Positions 1 to 6,341 of a stretch of DNA of 14,441 bases are shown piece after piece (within the stretch, counting starts at the first letter, position 1; every line of letters begins with the position of its first letter). The translations under genes and the position numbers were made by a program. The notes beneath the pieces are model-generated. The model was not told the DNA's origin. It made no database searches and worked only from the letters and a program-made list of their open reading frames with translations. The stretch is taken from positions 1 through 14,441 of the forward strand of contig CAIVOW010000249.1 of NCBI GenBank assembly GCA_903907665.1. Direction: 5' to 3'. The stretch is from an uncultured Actinomycetes bacterium (GTDB taxonomy: Bacteria > Actinomycetota > Actinomycetes > Nanopelagicales > Nanopelagicaceae).

Positions 1-1601
1 AGAGATGCGAAATATCCGCCGTCCAAAAGTGAAGAAGTGGAGAGCAGGGCGATGGAGAAAAATGCGTGAATACTCATTGCAGCAAAGAGAATGATGATTC
101 GCACAATGTGTGGCACCTTGCGAGGATTTGGGTCAACGCCAATAATTACATGGAAGAAAAGGTATCCCGAAAGCAAGAAATGTAAATCCATAATTACATG
201 GCCGGTATGGCTTTTCATAAGAATGCCGAATAGTGGCGTCATGTACACCAAGAAAAGTGATCCATCAAAAATTGCAAGTGCAGTAATTGGATTTGTATAA
301 AATCCCATTACTTTTGAATGAATGAGCGAAATAAGTGAGCCTCTAATACCGCGTTCTTCGTTTGTTCGACCAATTGGCAAGGTTCGAAGCGCCAGCGTTA
401 TCGGAGCACTCAGAACTAAACCTATTGGAGCGATCATTCCTAGAATCATGTGCGAAATCATGTGGAAAGAAAATGCGTACTGCGCATAGATTCCTATGCC
501 ACCACTAGTTGCAAAATCGGCAGCGCTAATTCCGCAAATGAAAGCGATAGTTCGGCCAATCGGCCACTTATCTCCGCGACGCGACAGAATCACAACGCCT
601 CGGATGTAGAGCGCAGTCCAGATGATCAAAATACCAAGAAAGAGTGCTTCGGGTGAGTAGGACCAAAAGAGGCGAGCGAGGTTTGGTTCATCTGGAATCG
701 AGATTTTCCCATTGTGTGGTGGGGGCTGCATTGTTGAGAGCCACCCGCCCACTCCGATTGTTAATACCATGACAGCTAACTCTGTACCCAAGAGTGAAAA
801 AGTTTCAGTTGGCTTCTTTGCAATAATGTATTGACGATGTCTCGCGCCGAACGCGATTAAGAGAGTTGTTAGAACAATTTTCAGGAGAACTAGTGAAGCG
901 TATGGCGAATCCCAAGCGGCGACAAAGTCGAGGCGAACAAATGCATTCAGGGTGCCTGTAATAGTTACGATAATTGCGGCCCATAACGCAAAGGAGCTAA
1001 AGCGCTTAAGGGAAATTGCGCGAGCGGCAGGTGAAATCACTATTAAGCCCAGCACTCCACCAACCCATAGCGTTATAAATACGACGTGAAAGATTAAAGT
1101 TCCAATTGCAAGTGAGTGATTACTCAATCCACTGGAGTGACTCTGAAAAATCGGAAGAATGAGTGAAACTAACGTGGCGAGAAGCGCCCCATAAATTGCT
1201 CCAACTTTCTTCGATTTGCTCAAGAGCAGAGTTGCGAGCAGCGCTATGAGAAGTTGGGCAAAATAGACACGACCGATAATGGTCTGCTGCAAGAAAGAGC
1301 GAAGTACATTGGAATCAAAGGAAGTTGAAAGCCCACTGCCTAATATATTTGCTACCTCAATAAAGAGTGAGCCGACAAGAGTTACCACCCAAACCATCGC
1401 TGCTAGCTGAGCCAACCTTTTGATTCTAAGAGCCTCACTCTGTAGAAAACCTTTTTTCTCTTCTATAAAGAAGGCCATAGCAAAGAGAAGCCCGATAGTG
1501 GTGGTGGCTGAAATAAGTGAGAGATCTTTTACAATGGGAGTAAGTAGGCCGATAATCGTATTTGAGCTTGAAAGTCCATGTGTCATCGCCTGAAAAAACA
1601 A
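1..1601 (-). CDS. ctaG: CopD / CtaG fusion membrane protein (3' end outside the window)
   Basis: About 533 residues are visible; the C-terminus lies beyond the left edge. Reading the minus strand gives a very hydrophobic multi-spanning protein. The first ~300 residues look like a CopD copper-import domain, with a conserved HSSGLSNHSLAIG stretch followed by FHVVFITLWVGG. The second half matches the caa3_CtaG family: FHMISHMILGMIAPIGLVLS, then FDGSLFLVYMTPLF and FFHVIIGVDPNPRKVPH. Family knowledge says such fusions deliver copper across the membrane and help assemble the CuB centre of cytochrome c oxidase. I choose the TTG at 1601 because AAAGGA at 1610-1615 sits 8 bases upstream; the in-frame ATG at 1586 is 23 bases from it. 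That SD overlaps the stop of the upstream copC-like gene, suggesting translational coupling in a two-gene operon. Family assignment is firm, exact start less so. Confidence 0.88.
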   Translation of the reverse strand, partial: MFFQAMTHGLSSSNTIIGLLTPIVKDLSLISATTTIGLLFAMAFFIEEKKGFLQSEALRIKRLAQLAAMVWVVTLVGSLFIEVANILGSGLSTSFDSNVLRSFLQQTIIGRVYFAQLLIALLATLLLSKSKKVGAIYGALLATLVSLILPIFQSHSSGLSNHSLAIGTLIFHVVFITLWVGGVLGLIVISPAARAISLKRFSSFALWAAIIVTITGTLNAFVRLDFVAAWDSPYASLVLLKIVLTTLLIAFGARHRQYIIAKKPTETFSLLGTELAVMVLTIGVGGWLSTMQPPPHNGKISIPDEPNLARLFWSYSPEALFLGILIIWTALYIRGVVILSRRGDKWPIGRTIAFICGISAADFATSGGIGIYAQYAFSFHMISHMILGMIAPIGLVLSAPITLALRTLPIGRTNEERGIRGSLISLIHSKVMGFYTNPITALAIFDGSLFLVYMTPLFGILMKSHTGHVIMDLHFLLSGYLFFHVIIGVDPNPRKVPHIVRIIILFAAMSIHAFFSIALLSTSSLLDGGYFAS

Positions 1602-1613
1602 TTTCTAATTCCT

Positions 1614-2195
1614 TTATTCGTGACGAGCGCTAGGTGCAGATTTCTTATGTGAAGCTTTGCGCTTCTTGCGTTTCATCTGGCGCCACAAGGTGCGTGCATA
1701 CCAAATAAGAAATAGTAGAACCGCGCAACCTAGTAAGAAAATTACGATTACAAAGATTGCAGCTCCATGACTAGAGCTGGTAGCACCAGCGGTTTTTGAA
1801 ATTGTTGGATTGGGAGTAGGGGTTGCCGGCGACAGGGTGGCGGGTGCATTGAATAAAAATGTATAAGAACCTTGAAGTGGACTTTCGCCAGCGGCGAGCA
1901 AAGTATATGTAACTGTATAAATCCCTGAAGTGGTGAGAGGTTTCAATCCAACTACAAGGGAAGTATCTGCAACAGTTACCGAACCATCATCAACGGGGCT
2001 GCCCTTAGGATCAACTACCGAAAGTTGATTACCATCTGCTTGAAGTGGAGATGCTCCCACTACCGAAACCGCGTTTGGGGCAACCTCAAGAACTTCCCCA
2101 GCGCTAGGCGCACTTGAAGTCAAAGTGTTAGCAAATGCCGATGTCGGGAGAGCAAGAAAAATCGCGGCCGTTGCAACAATTAGGCGCAATTTCAT
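1614..2195 (-). CDS. CopC-like secreted protein with C-terminal membrane anchor
   Basis: 193 residues. Order: signal peptide (MKLRLIVATAAIFLALPTSAFA), a CopC-like beta-sandwich of about 95 residues (SSAPSAGEVLEVAP ... GIYTVTYTLLAAGESPLQGSYTF), a Ser/Thr/Pro linker, one membrane span (IFVIVIFLLGCAVLLFLIWY) and a very basic tail. The start is the ATG at 2195, with AGAGGA at 2201-2206 five bases upstream; a longer in-frame extension to 2306 has no such site and runs into the divergent gene. CopC proteins are periplasmic or exported copper carriers that work with CopD, and here the CopD/CtaG gene follows 12 bases downstream. The usual mature N-terminal His is Asn here and the usual D-x-H near the last strands is absent, so Cu(II) binding by the classical site is doubtful. 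The fold assignment is good; the function is inferred from context. Confidence 0.85.
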   Translation of the reverse strand: MKLRLIVATAAIFLALPTSAFANTLTSSAPSAGEVLEVAPNAVSVVGASPLQADGNQLSVVDPKGSPVDDGSVTVADTSLVVGLKPLTTSGIYTVTYTLLAAGESPLQGSYTFLFNAPATLSPATPTPNPTISKTAGATSSSHGAAIFVIVIFLLGCAVLLFLIWYARTLWRQMKRKKRKASHKKSAPSARHE

Positions 2196-2236
2196 AGCTT
2201 TCCTCTCCTCGATTAGGGTCAATCTTCTCACTTGCT

Positions 2237-2243
2237 TACAATA
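2237..2243. promoter_or_regulatory. Overlapping divergent -10 elements for the zinc-ribbon gene and the copC-like gene
   Basis: TACAAT at 2237-2242 on the plus strand lies 7 bases before the ATG at 2250, so the zinc-ribbon mRNA would start at or next to its start codon (leaderless). On the minus strand TATTGT (2238-2243) fits TANNNT and could serve the copC-like gene, leaving a leader of about 35 bases that includes its SD. Neither strand shows a clear -35. The plus-strand hexamer is a good match; the minus-strand assignment is inference. Confidence 0.5.
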
Positions 2244-2249
2244 CGCACT

Positions 2250-2444
2250 ATGCCAACGTATGAGTATGCGTGCAACGCATGTGAGCACCAGTTTGAGCTC
2301 CTGCAATCCTTCACGGACGCACCCATCAGTGTTTGCCCTGCGTGCGGGGGCGATGTTCGTAAGGTTTACGCCAACGTTGGAGTTGTGTTTAAGGGAACAG
2401 GTTTCTACAAGACTGATTCGCGCGCAAAGCCAACGGCTGAGTAA
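2250..2444 (+). CDS. FmdB-family single zinc ribbon protein
   Basis: 64 residues beginning MPTYEYACNACEHQFELLQSF, the standard opening of the FmdB/CxxC_CXXC_SSSS putative regulatory family. Two CxxC knuckles (CNAC near residue 8 and CPAC near residue 29) can bind one zinc. The remainder, including GVVFKGTGFYKTDSRAK, is the usual family C-terminus, and the length is typical. I take the ATG at 2250, not the upstream in-frame ATG at 2232, because MPTYEY is the conserved N-terminus and because the -10 TACAAT ends 7 bases before it. The molecular role of this family is unsettled; related proteins are annotated as regulators or chaperone partners. It is divergent from the copC-like gene across 54 bp and converges on the 43-residue gene, with 14 bp between the stops. 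Confidence 0.9.
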   Translation: MPTYEYACNACEHQFELLQSFTDAPISVCPACGGDVRKVYANVGVVFKGTGFYKTDSRAKPTAE

Positions 2445-2458
2445 TTCAACTTTAAAAA

Positions 2459-2590
2459 TTAGTAATGCGGTGGGCGATCTCGCTTCAACTCTTCATCCCT
2501 CGAATTCTCAGAAGCGATTTCGGTTGGATCTTTTTCTTCCTGATCGGAAGTCTTTGAAGGAATGAGTGGTTTCGGTGTATTTTCGCTCAC
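2459..2590 (-). CDS. 43-residue acidic protein ending in RPPHY
   Basis: The minus strand encodes a 43-residue, highly charged, probably disordered protein starting MSENTPKPLIPSK and ending RDEELKRDRPPHY. It has no membrane span and no cysteine. The GTG start at 2588-2590 lies 6 bases after TAGACT (minus strand, 2597-2602), the same leaderless layout as its neighbours, and the frame is closed by TAA 14 bp from the convergent zinc-ribbon gene. From memory, short acidic proteins with an R-x-PPH-aromatic tail occur in many actinobacteria, but I cannot confirm this here. It fills what would otherwise be an empty 199-bp gap. Function unknown. Codon spacing, promoter and tail motif together make a real gene more likely than not. 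Confidence 0.62.
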   Translation of the reverse strand: MSENTPKPLIPSKTSDQEEKDPTEIASENSRDEELKRDRPPHY

Positions 2591-2596
2591 TTTTTA

Positions 2597-2602
2597 AGTC
2601 TA
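2597..2602 (-). promoter_or_regulatory. -10 element of the 43-residue gene (leaderless)
   Basis: TAGACT on the minus strand fits TANNNT. It is separated from the GTG start by TAAAAA, six bases, so transcription would begin at the start codon. No -35 is evident. A purine tract AGGAGA lies further upstream, about 20 bases from the GTG, too far to act as SD. Confidence 0.5.
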
Positions 2603-2631
2603 CTACGTTCTCCTGCGAGCCTTGTGGCTGA

Positions 2632-2637
2632 GATAAT
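2632..2637 (+). promoter_or_regulatory. -10 element of the MMPL transporter gene (leaderless)
   Basis: GATAAT matches the -10 consensus at five of six positions and ends six bases before the ATG at 2644. No SD precedes that ATG, in agreement with a leaderless transcript. A -35 is not obvious. Confidence 0.55.
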
Positions 2638-2643
2638 TGACCT

Positions 2644-4743
2644 ATGTTTACACGCCTAGGTGGCTTCATTGTGCGCCGGAAGAAATCAGTATTTGTAGTC
2701 TTTATCGTCGCCATTTTAGTGATGGGCGGGATCGGCTCACTGGCCTTCGCCAAACTCGATAGCGGTGGATACTCAGACCCCTCGAGCGACTCAGCAAAAG
2801 CAGCTAAATATTTAACAGATACTTTTCACGTAAAAGATCCAGCAGCAATATTAGTTGTGCGCTCTAACAATCTTGTAACTGATGCAACAGCTGTATCTGA
2901 TGCAACTGAGCTTGAAAATGCAATTAAGGCAGATAAGAGCGTAGCAAAGACACTTTCATACTGGAGCACTGGTGGTGCGCCAAATCTCGTTAGCCAAGAT
3001 CAAAAAGCGGCGTATATCTTTATTTATGCCACACAAAACGATCCATTAAAAGCTAAAGACCTTGGCAAACTGATCGAAACAAAATACGAAGGCACATATA
3101 AAAGCTTCCGCGTTTATGCCGGTGGCATCGCTGTCTTTAATAACGCAGTGAGCACAAAAATATCAAAGGACCTGGCCATTGCTGAATCGGTTTCAATACC
3201 GCTTACATTTATTCTCTTGGCATTTGTTTTCGGAAGTCTGGTCGCATCGGCTATGCCGCTCGTGGTTGGAATTAGCGCGATCCTTGGCGCCTTCTTCTTC
3301 ATTTATCTGATCACTTTATTTACCGGTGTCTCAATTTTCGCGCTCAACCTTATTACCGGTATGGGACTTGGGCTTGGTATCGATTATGCCTTGCTCGTGG
3401 TCAATCGCTTCCGAGAAGAAATTCATCATGGTAAATCAGTAGAAGATGCGATCGTAAAAACCATTGCCACTGCTGGCAAGACTGTCTTTTATTCAGGAAT
3501 TACCGTCATGATAACTCTGGCTTCACTCATGCTCTTTCCTCAGATGTTTTTGAAATCATTTGGGTATGCCGGAGTAACCGTAGTAGCTATGGCAATTCTG
3601 GGAGCTCTCATTCCCCTTCCTGCAATTCTGGCGATGCTTGGCCATCGCGTAGACAAACTTGTCGTTCGTCGCAGCGCAATCACTCCAAAAGAGGATGGCC
3701 GCTGGGCGCAGACTGCGCGGTTTGTAATGCGCCGTCCGGTAGCTGTAGTGGTTCTCTCACTGATTGTTTTAGGAATTGTTGCTTCGCCAATTAAGAATGC
3801 AGTCTTTTCTGAAGTCGATAGCCGAGTCATGCCAGCTAGCTCGCCGGTAGCTCAAACTGCGATGATCATGACTAAGTATTTTCCTGGACAAGAAGGAAAT
3901 CCGATTCAGTTTATTATTCCAAATGGTTCGAGTATGGGTTCTCAAGTTTTGGACTTTGCAAATGAGGTAGCAAAAGTTCCAGGCGTAGTACGTGTTAATC
4001 CAAGTGAAGTTTCAGGAACAACGCTGCGCTTTACCGCCATCCACTCCATGGGACCACGAACCCCGGATGCAGAAAAGATGATTAATGCAATTCGGGCACT
4101 TCCACATCCGAAGGGAGTTCTCGTAGGAGGAGTTGCCGCCGACTATGCCGATAGTCAAAATGGAATTGCGCGCACACTGCCTTGGGCGCTTCTTTGGATA
4201 GGAATTGGAGTGTTAATTTTGCTCTTCCTATTTACTGGCTCAATAATTTTGCCCATCAAGGCAATTCTTCTCAATGTACTTTCGTTAACGGCAATGATTG
4301 GCGCATTGACGTGGATTTTCGTGGAGGGTCATTTAATGTGGCTCGTCGGTAGGTTCACAGTTACGGGAAGCATAGATACTTCTATGGTCATTCTTGTAGC
4401 GGTCGTAACGTTCGGTCTCTCTATGGACTATGAAGTCTTCTTGCTTTCCAGAATCAAAGAAGAGCACGACGCTAGAAAATCCAATGTGGAGGCAGTAGCC
4501 ACTGGACTTCAAAGATCAGCGCGTATTATCACTGCAGCTGCGATGCTCTTGGCGATTGTTTTCGCAGCCTTCCTTACAAGTGGTGTGACATCGATTAAAA
4601 CGTTGGGATTCGGCGTTGCGTTCGCCATTTTGGTTGATGCCACAATCGTTCGTGGCCTGCTCGTACCTGCTCTCATGCGCCTCTTTGGCGAACGTAACTG
4701 GTGGGCTCCACGCTGGATGAAACGGTTTAGCATCACGCATTAA
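2644..4743 (+). CDS. MMPL / RND-family membrane transporter
   Basis: 699 residues, typical for actinobacterial MMPL proteins. Layout: a membrane span near residues 15-36, an extracytoplasmic domain to about 175, five spans to about 340, another span near 365, a second extracytoplasmic domain to about 510, and a final five-span block. Each transmembrane half has the Asp-Tyr pair that carries protons in MmpL3-type pumps: GIDYALL (D247-Y248) and SMDYEVF (D595-Y596). Both are followed by the expected basic loop (VNRFREEIHHGKS; LSRIKEEHDARKS). The family exports lipids, other hydrophobic molecules or drugs using the proton gradient; the substrate here cannot be read from sequence. It begins leaderless and appears monocistronic, with the 11-bp repeat array and a tRNA following. 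Confidence 0.95.
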   Translation: MFTRLGGFIVRRKKSVFVVFIVAILVMGGIGSLAFAKLDSGGYSDPSSDSAKAAKYLTDTFHVKDPAAILVVRSNNLVTDATAVSDATELENAIKADKSVAKTLSYWSTGGAPNLVSQDQKAAYIFIYATQNDPLKAKDLGKLIETKYEGTYKSFRVYAGGIAVFNNAVSTKISKDLAIAESVSIPLTFILLAFVFGSLVASAMPLVVGISAILGAFFFIYLITLFTGVSIFALNLITGMGLGLGIDYALLVVNRFREEIHHGKSVEDAIVKTIATAGKTVFYSGITVMITLASLMLFPQMFLKSFGYAGVTVVAMAILGALIPLPAILAMLGHRVDKLVVRRSAITPKEDGRWAQTARFVMRRPVAVVVLSLIVLGIVASPIKNAVFSEVDSRVMPASSPVAQTAMIMTKYFPGQEGNPIQFIIPNGSSMGSQVLDFANEVAKVPGVVRVNPSEVSGTTLRFTAIHSMGPRTPDAEKMINAIRALPHPKGVLVGGVAADYADSQNGIARTLPWALLWIGIGVLILLFLFTGSIILPIKAILLNVLSLTAMIGALTWIFVEGHLMWLVGRFTVTGSIDTSMVILVAVVTFGLSMDYEVFLLSRIKEEHDARKSNVEAVATGLQRSARIITAAAMLLAIVFAAFLTSGVTSIKTLGFGVAFAILVDATIVRGLLVPALMRLFGERNWWAPRWMKRFSITH

Positions 4744-4791
4744 ATCCTTTAGGCTTCACCTGCTAGATTCTTACTGGATTCTTAAAGGATT
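4743..4791 (+). other. Inverted repeat after the MMPL stop codon
   Basis: AATCCTTTA (4743-4751) and TAAAGGATT (4783-4791) are perfect 9-base complements enclosing a 31-base loop. The first arm begins within the stop codon. The second arm uses the one diverged unit of the 11-bp array (TTAAAG in place of TTACTG). There is no T-tract, so it is not a canonical terminator. It could be an RNA 3'-end structure or chance. Confidence 0.35.
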
Positions 4792-4820
4792 CTTACTGGA
4801 TCCCTACTGAATCTTGATTG
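4766..4820. repeat. 11-bp tandem repeat, five units, upstream of tRNA-Arg
   Basis: Successive 11-base units are GATTCTTACTG, GATTCTTAAAG, GATTCTTACTG, GATCCCTACTG and a degraded AATCTTGATTG. Units 1 and 3 are identical. The array fills most of the space between the MMPL stop and the tRNA, whose first base is at 4832. An 11-base period is close to one turn of DNA, so any protein bound to the units would sit on one face. No coding role is possible here. Confidence 0.85.
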
Positions 4821-4831
4821 TATGTAACCCA

Positions 4832-4907
4832 GTCCTAGTAGCTCAGTGGATAGAGCAACCGCCTCCTAAGCGGTAGGTCGCAGGTTCAACTCCCGCCTAG
4901 GACACCA
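4832..4907 (+). tRNA. tRNA-Arg, anticodon CCT (reads AGG)
   Basis: A complete cloverleaf can be folded. The acceptor stem GTCCTAG pairs with CTAGGAC, followed by discriminator A and an encoded CCA at 4905-4907. The D arm is GCTC...GAGC. The anticodon stem ACCGC/GCGGT encloses the loop CTCCTAA, which places anticodon CCT at positions 34-36. The T arm GCAGG-TTCAACT-CCCGC has one A-C mismatch in the middle of the stem. CCT decodes the arginine codon AGG. The promoter is not clear: the bases just upstream (TTGATTGTATGTAACCCA) lack a good -10, and the 11-bp array ends 11 bases before the tRNA. Confidence 0.95.
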
Positions 4908-5014
4908 GATTTATGCCGCGATTCACAGGAAATTCACCACCCAATCGGGGGCTATCTCCACCTCTCATCCCACCCCCTGGCCTAGAATTTGGAAATAACC
5001 TCTGGAGGTAACTT
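4908..5014 (+). promoter_or_regulatory. Leader region of the secreted protein gene: -10 and strong SD
   Basis: TAGAAT at 4983-4988 is a good -10. It would start transcription near 4995 and give a leader of about 20 bases containing a strong GGAGGT SD (5004-5009), five bases before the GTG at 5015. Here, unlike at several other genes in the window, both signals for leadered translation are present. Between the tRNA and this promoter the sequence is C-rich with no clear hairpin terminator. Confidence 0.55.
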
Positions 5015-5806
5015 GTGTTTAGTAAGTTAAAGAAAATTACGCCAATGAGCGTTTCAATTGGCCTCATGGCCGCTCTTCTTGTCGCGGGCGTAGCATCGCC
5101 TGTTCAAGCCGCAGCCGTGAAGCAGGGGGCTGCTTGTGTTAAGTCAGGTGCTAAATCTGTAAAAGGCAAGCTTTCCTATGTATGTCAGAAAAACCCAACG
5201 ACAACAAGTGCAAAGCTTGTTTGGATTTCAACTGATTGTGCCGCTGCTGCCAAAACATACCTTTCAACTAAAGCCGACAGCGATAAATTCACCTCTGAGC
5301 AGACAACGGCGTTGACAAAGATGAAAGCAAGCGTTGACTCCTGGAAAAATGTCGTAGTGCTCCTCGACCAGAAAAAAGCAGCACTTGAAACCAATCTTTA
5401 TCCGCTATGGAGTGATCCAAAGACAAAAACCATGGTGAAGGCCACTGGAATAACTTCTGCGATTGCCCAACTGACGGGAAAGGTTGCTGAAATTACTGCA
5501 AAGCGCGATAACGCTCTTAAGCTTTCTACCGCTGCTACATCTTCAACTATCGATAAGGCAAACTGGGCAAAGGCTGCAAAGTATTACGATCAAAGCGTTC
5601 TGACCTACTCTCGAAACCTTGACAACCTTACAAAGGTTTCACCAAAGATTGATTCTGATCGCGAACGCGCTGTCACACAAATCGCAACAATGCAGACTCA
5701 ACTCGATGCCAGTACAGCCGCACAGGTTGAACTTACATCGCAGATAACTGATGGCGCTAAGCAAGCACTCAGTTATCGCGCTATCGCCTGCAAAGCTGGT
5801 ATTTAA
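5015..5806 (+). CDS. Secreted protein with N-terminal paired-cysteine module and helical body
   Basis: 263 residues. A clear Sec signal peptide (basic MFSKLKK start, hydrophobic core, cleavage probably after VQA at residue 32) is followed by a short module, KQGAACVKSGAKSV...LSYVCQ (C41 and C57), ending KLVWIS. Similar G-x-x-C / Y-x-C / LVW modules are common in exported actinobacterial proteins, from memory. C75 and C259 are the only other cysteines, so two disulfides are possible. Residues ~75-255 are Ala/Lys/Thr-rich and predicted helical, perhaps coiled coil. The GTG start is set by GGAGGT five bases upstream. The gene stands alone and converges on the Rieske gene with 27 bp between. Function unknown; a cell-surface or exported role is inferred from the signal peptide only. 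Confidence 0.88.
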   Translation: MFSKLKKITPMSVSIGLMAALLVAGVASPVQAAAVKQGAACVKSGAKSVKGKLSYVCQKNPTTTSAKLVWISTDCAAAAKTYLSTKADSDKFTSEQTTALTKMKASVDSWKNVVVLLDQKKAALETNLYPLWSDPKTKTMVKATGITSAIAQLTGKVAEITAKRDNALKLSTAATSSTIDKANWAKAAKYYDQSVLTYSRNLDNLTKVSPKIDSDRERAVTQIATMQTQLDASTAAQVELTSQITDGAKQALSYRAIACKAGI

Positions 5807-5833
5807 GCGTTACAAAAAGTAGAAAAACCAGAC

Positions 5834-6289
5834 TTAACCAATAGTCACAGTCTTCGCGGTCGCTGCGATTGGGTACTTAAAAAGTGCCTGGTTCGCAGGG
5901 CCGCGTAGTACTTTTCCGGAAGTATTGAAAGTCGATCCATGAGCCGGGCAAATCCACGTACTTCCTTGTTGCTCAACAGTCACTCCCTGGTGAGTGCACG
6001 AGAGATTGATTGCTACAAATCCATTGACCGCCGATGAAATTCTGGCGATAGCAACTGAGGACCCATCCCCCAAAGCTATTGTGACTGCGCCACCAACTTT
6101 TGCAAGAGATTTATTCTTAGCAAGAGTAATTTGAATTTTCTTTCCAACCTGCTTCACTCCAATAGCAGGAGCTGATGCACTTGCAATATCTGTCGAGAGT
6201 CCAAGAACCACCGCAACTGCTCCGCAAAGTACGGCGCGCCGGCCAATGTGAGCACTCTTTGTATCCTCAAGATTCAATTCATTCAACAC
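5834..6289 (-). CDS. Exported Rieske [2Fe-2S] protein
   Basis: 151 residues. An N-terminal IGRRAVLCGAVAVVLGLS segment (residues 15-32) looks like a Tat signal with twin arginine, suitable for export of a folded iron-sulfur protein. The Rieske cluster ligands are all present in the order C98-T-H100 ... C114-P-A-H117-G, with the expected 13 residues between the two pairs. It lacks the membrane-hairpin extension and length of the actinobacterial QcrA subunit, so it is a small stand-alone Rieske protein (electron carrier or redox partner), not the bc1 component. The GTG start is supported by AGGAG at 6296-6300, six bases upstream. It is divergent from the GGDEF gene across 52 bp. The redox partner is unknown. 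Confidence 0.9.
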   Translation of the reverse strand: MLNELNLEDTKSAHIGRRAVLCGAVAVVLGLSTDIASASAPAIGVKQVGKKIQITLAKNKSLAKVGGAVTIALGDGSSVAIARISSAVNGFVAINLSCTHQGVTVEQQGSTWICPAHGSTFNTSGKVLRGPANQALFKYPIAATAKTVTIG

Positions 6290-6329
6290 AAAAATCTCCT
6301 TAACCTATTGCTATGTAGTCCTATGCCAA

Positions 6330-6335
6330 TACTTT
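6330..6335 (+). promoter_or_regulatory. -10 element of the GGDEF gene (leaderless)
   Basis: TACTTT fits TANNNT and ends six bases before the ATG at 6342. No SD precedes that ATG. The spacing equals that at the other leaderless starts in the window. Confidence 0.45.
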
Positions 6336-6341
6336 GACCTT

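Noticed and set aside
91..656. Short plus-strand ORFs of 69 and 68 codons
   Set aside because: They lie antisense to the CopD/CtaG gene, have no family resemblance and no start signals.
2125..2565. 146-codon plus-strand ORF
   Set aside because: It crosses the copC-like start, the zinc-ribbon gene in another frame and the 43-residue gene; composition is that of a shadow frame.
2508..2753. 81-codon minus-strand ORF across the MMPL start
   Set aside because: It overlaps both the MMPL start and the 43-residue gene in other frames and shows no domain.
4743..4791. Intrinsic terminator for the MMPL gene
   Set aside because: The 9-bp arms are separated by 31 bases and no T-tract follows; kept only as an inverted repeat.
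4766..4820. CRISPR array
   Set aside because: Units are 11 bp and contiguous with no spacers; no cas gene is present.
4832..4907. tRNA as attachment site of an integrated element
   Set aside because: No repeated tRNA 3' end, integrase or mobile gene is seen nearby.
5831..5846. Possible Rieske terminator, GACT...AGTC followed by T-rich sequence on the minus strand
   Set aside because: A four-base stem with an eight-base loop is too weak, and it includes the stop codon.
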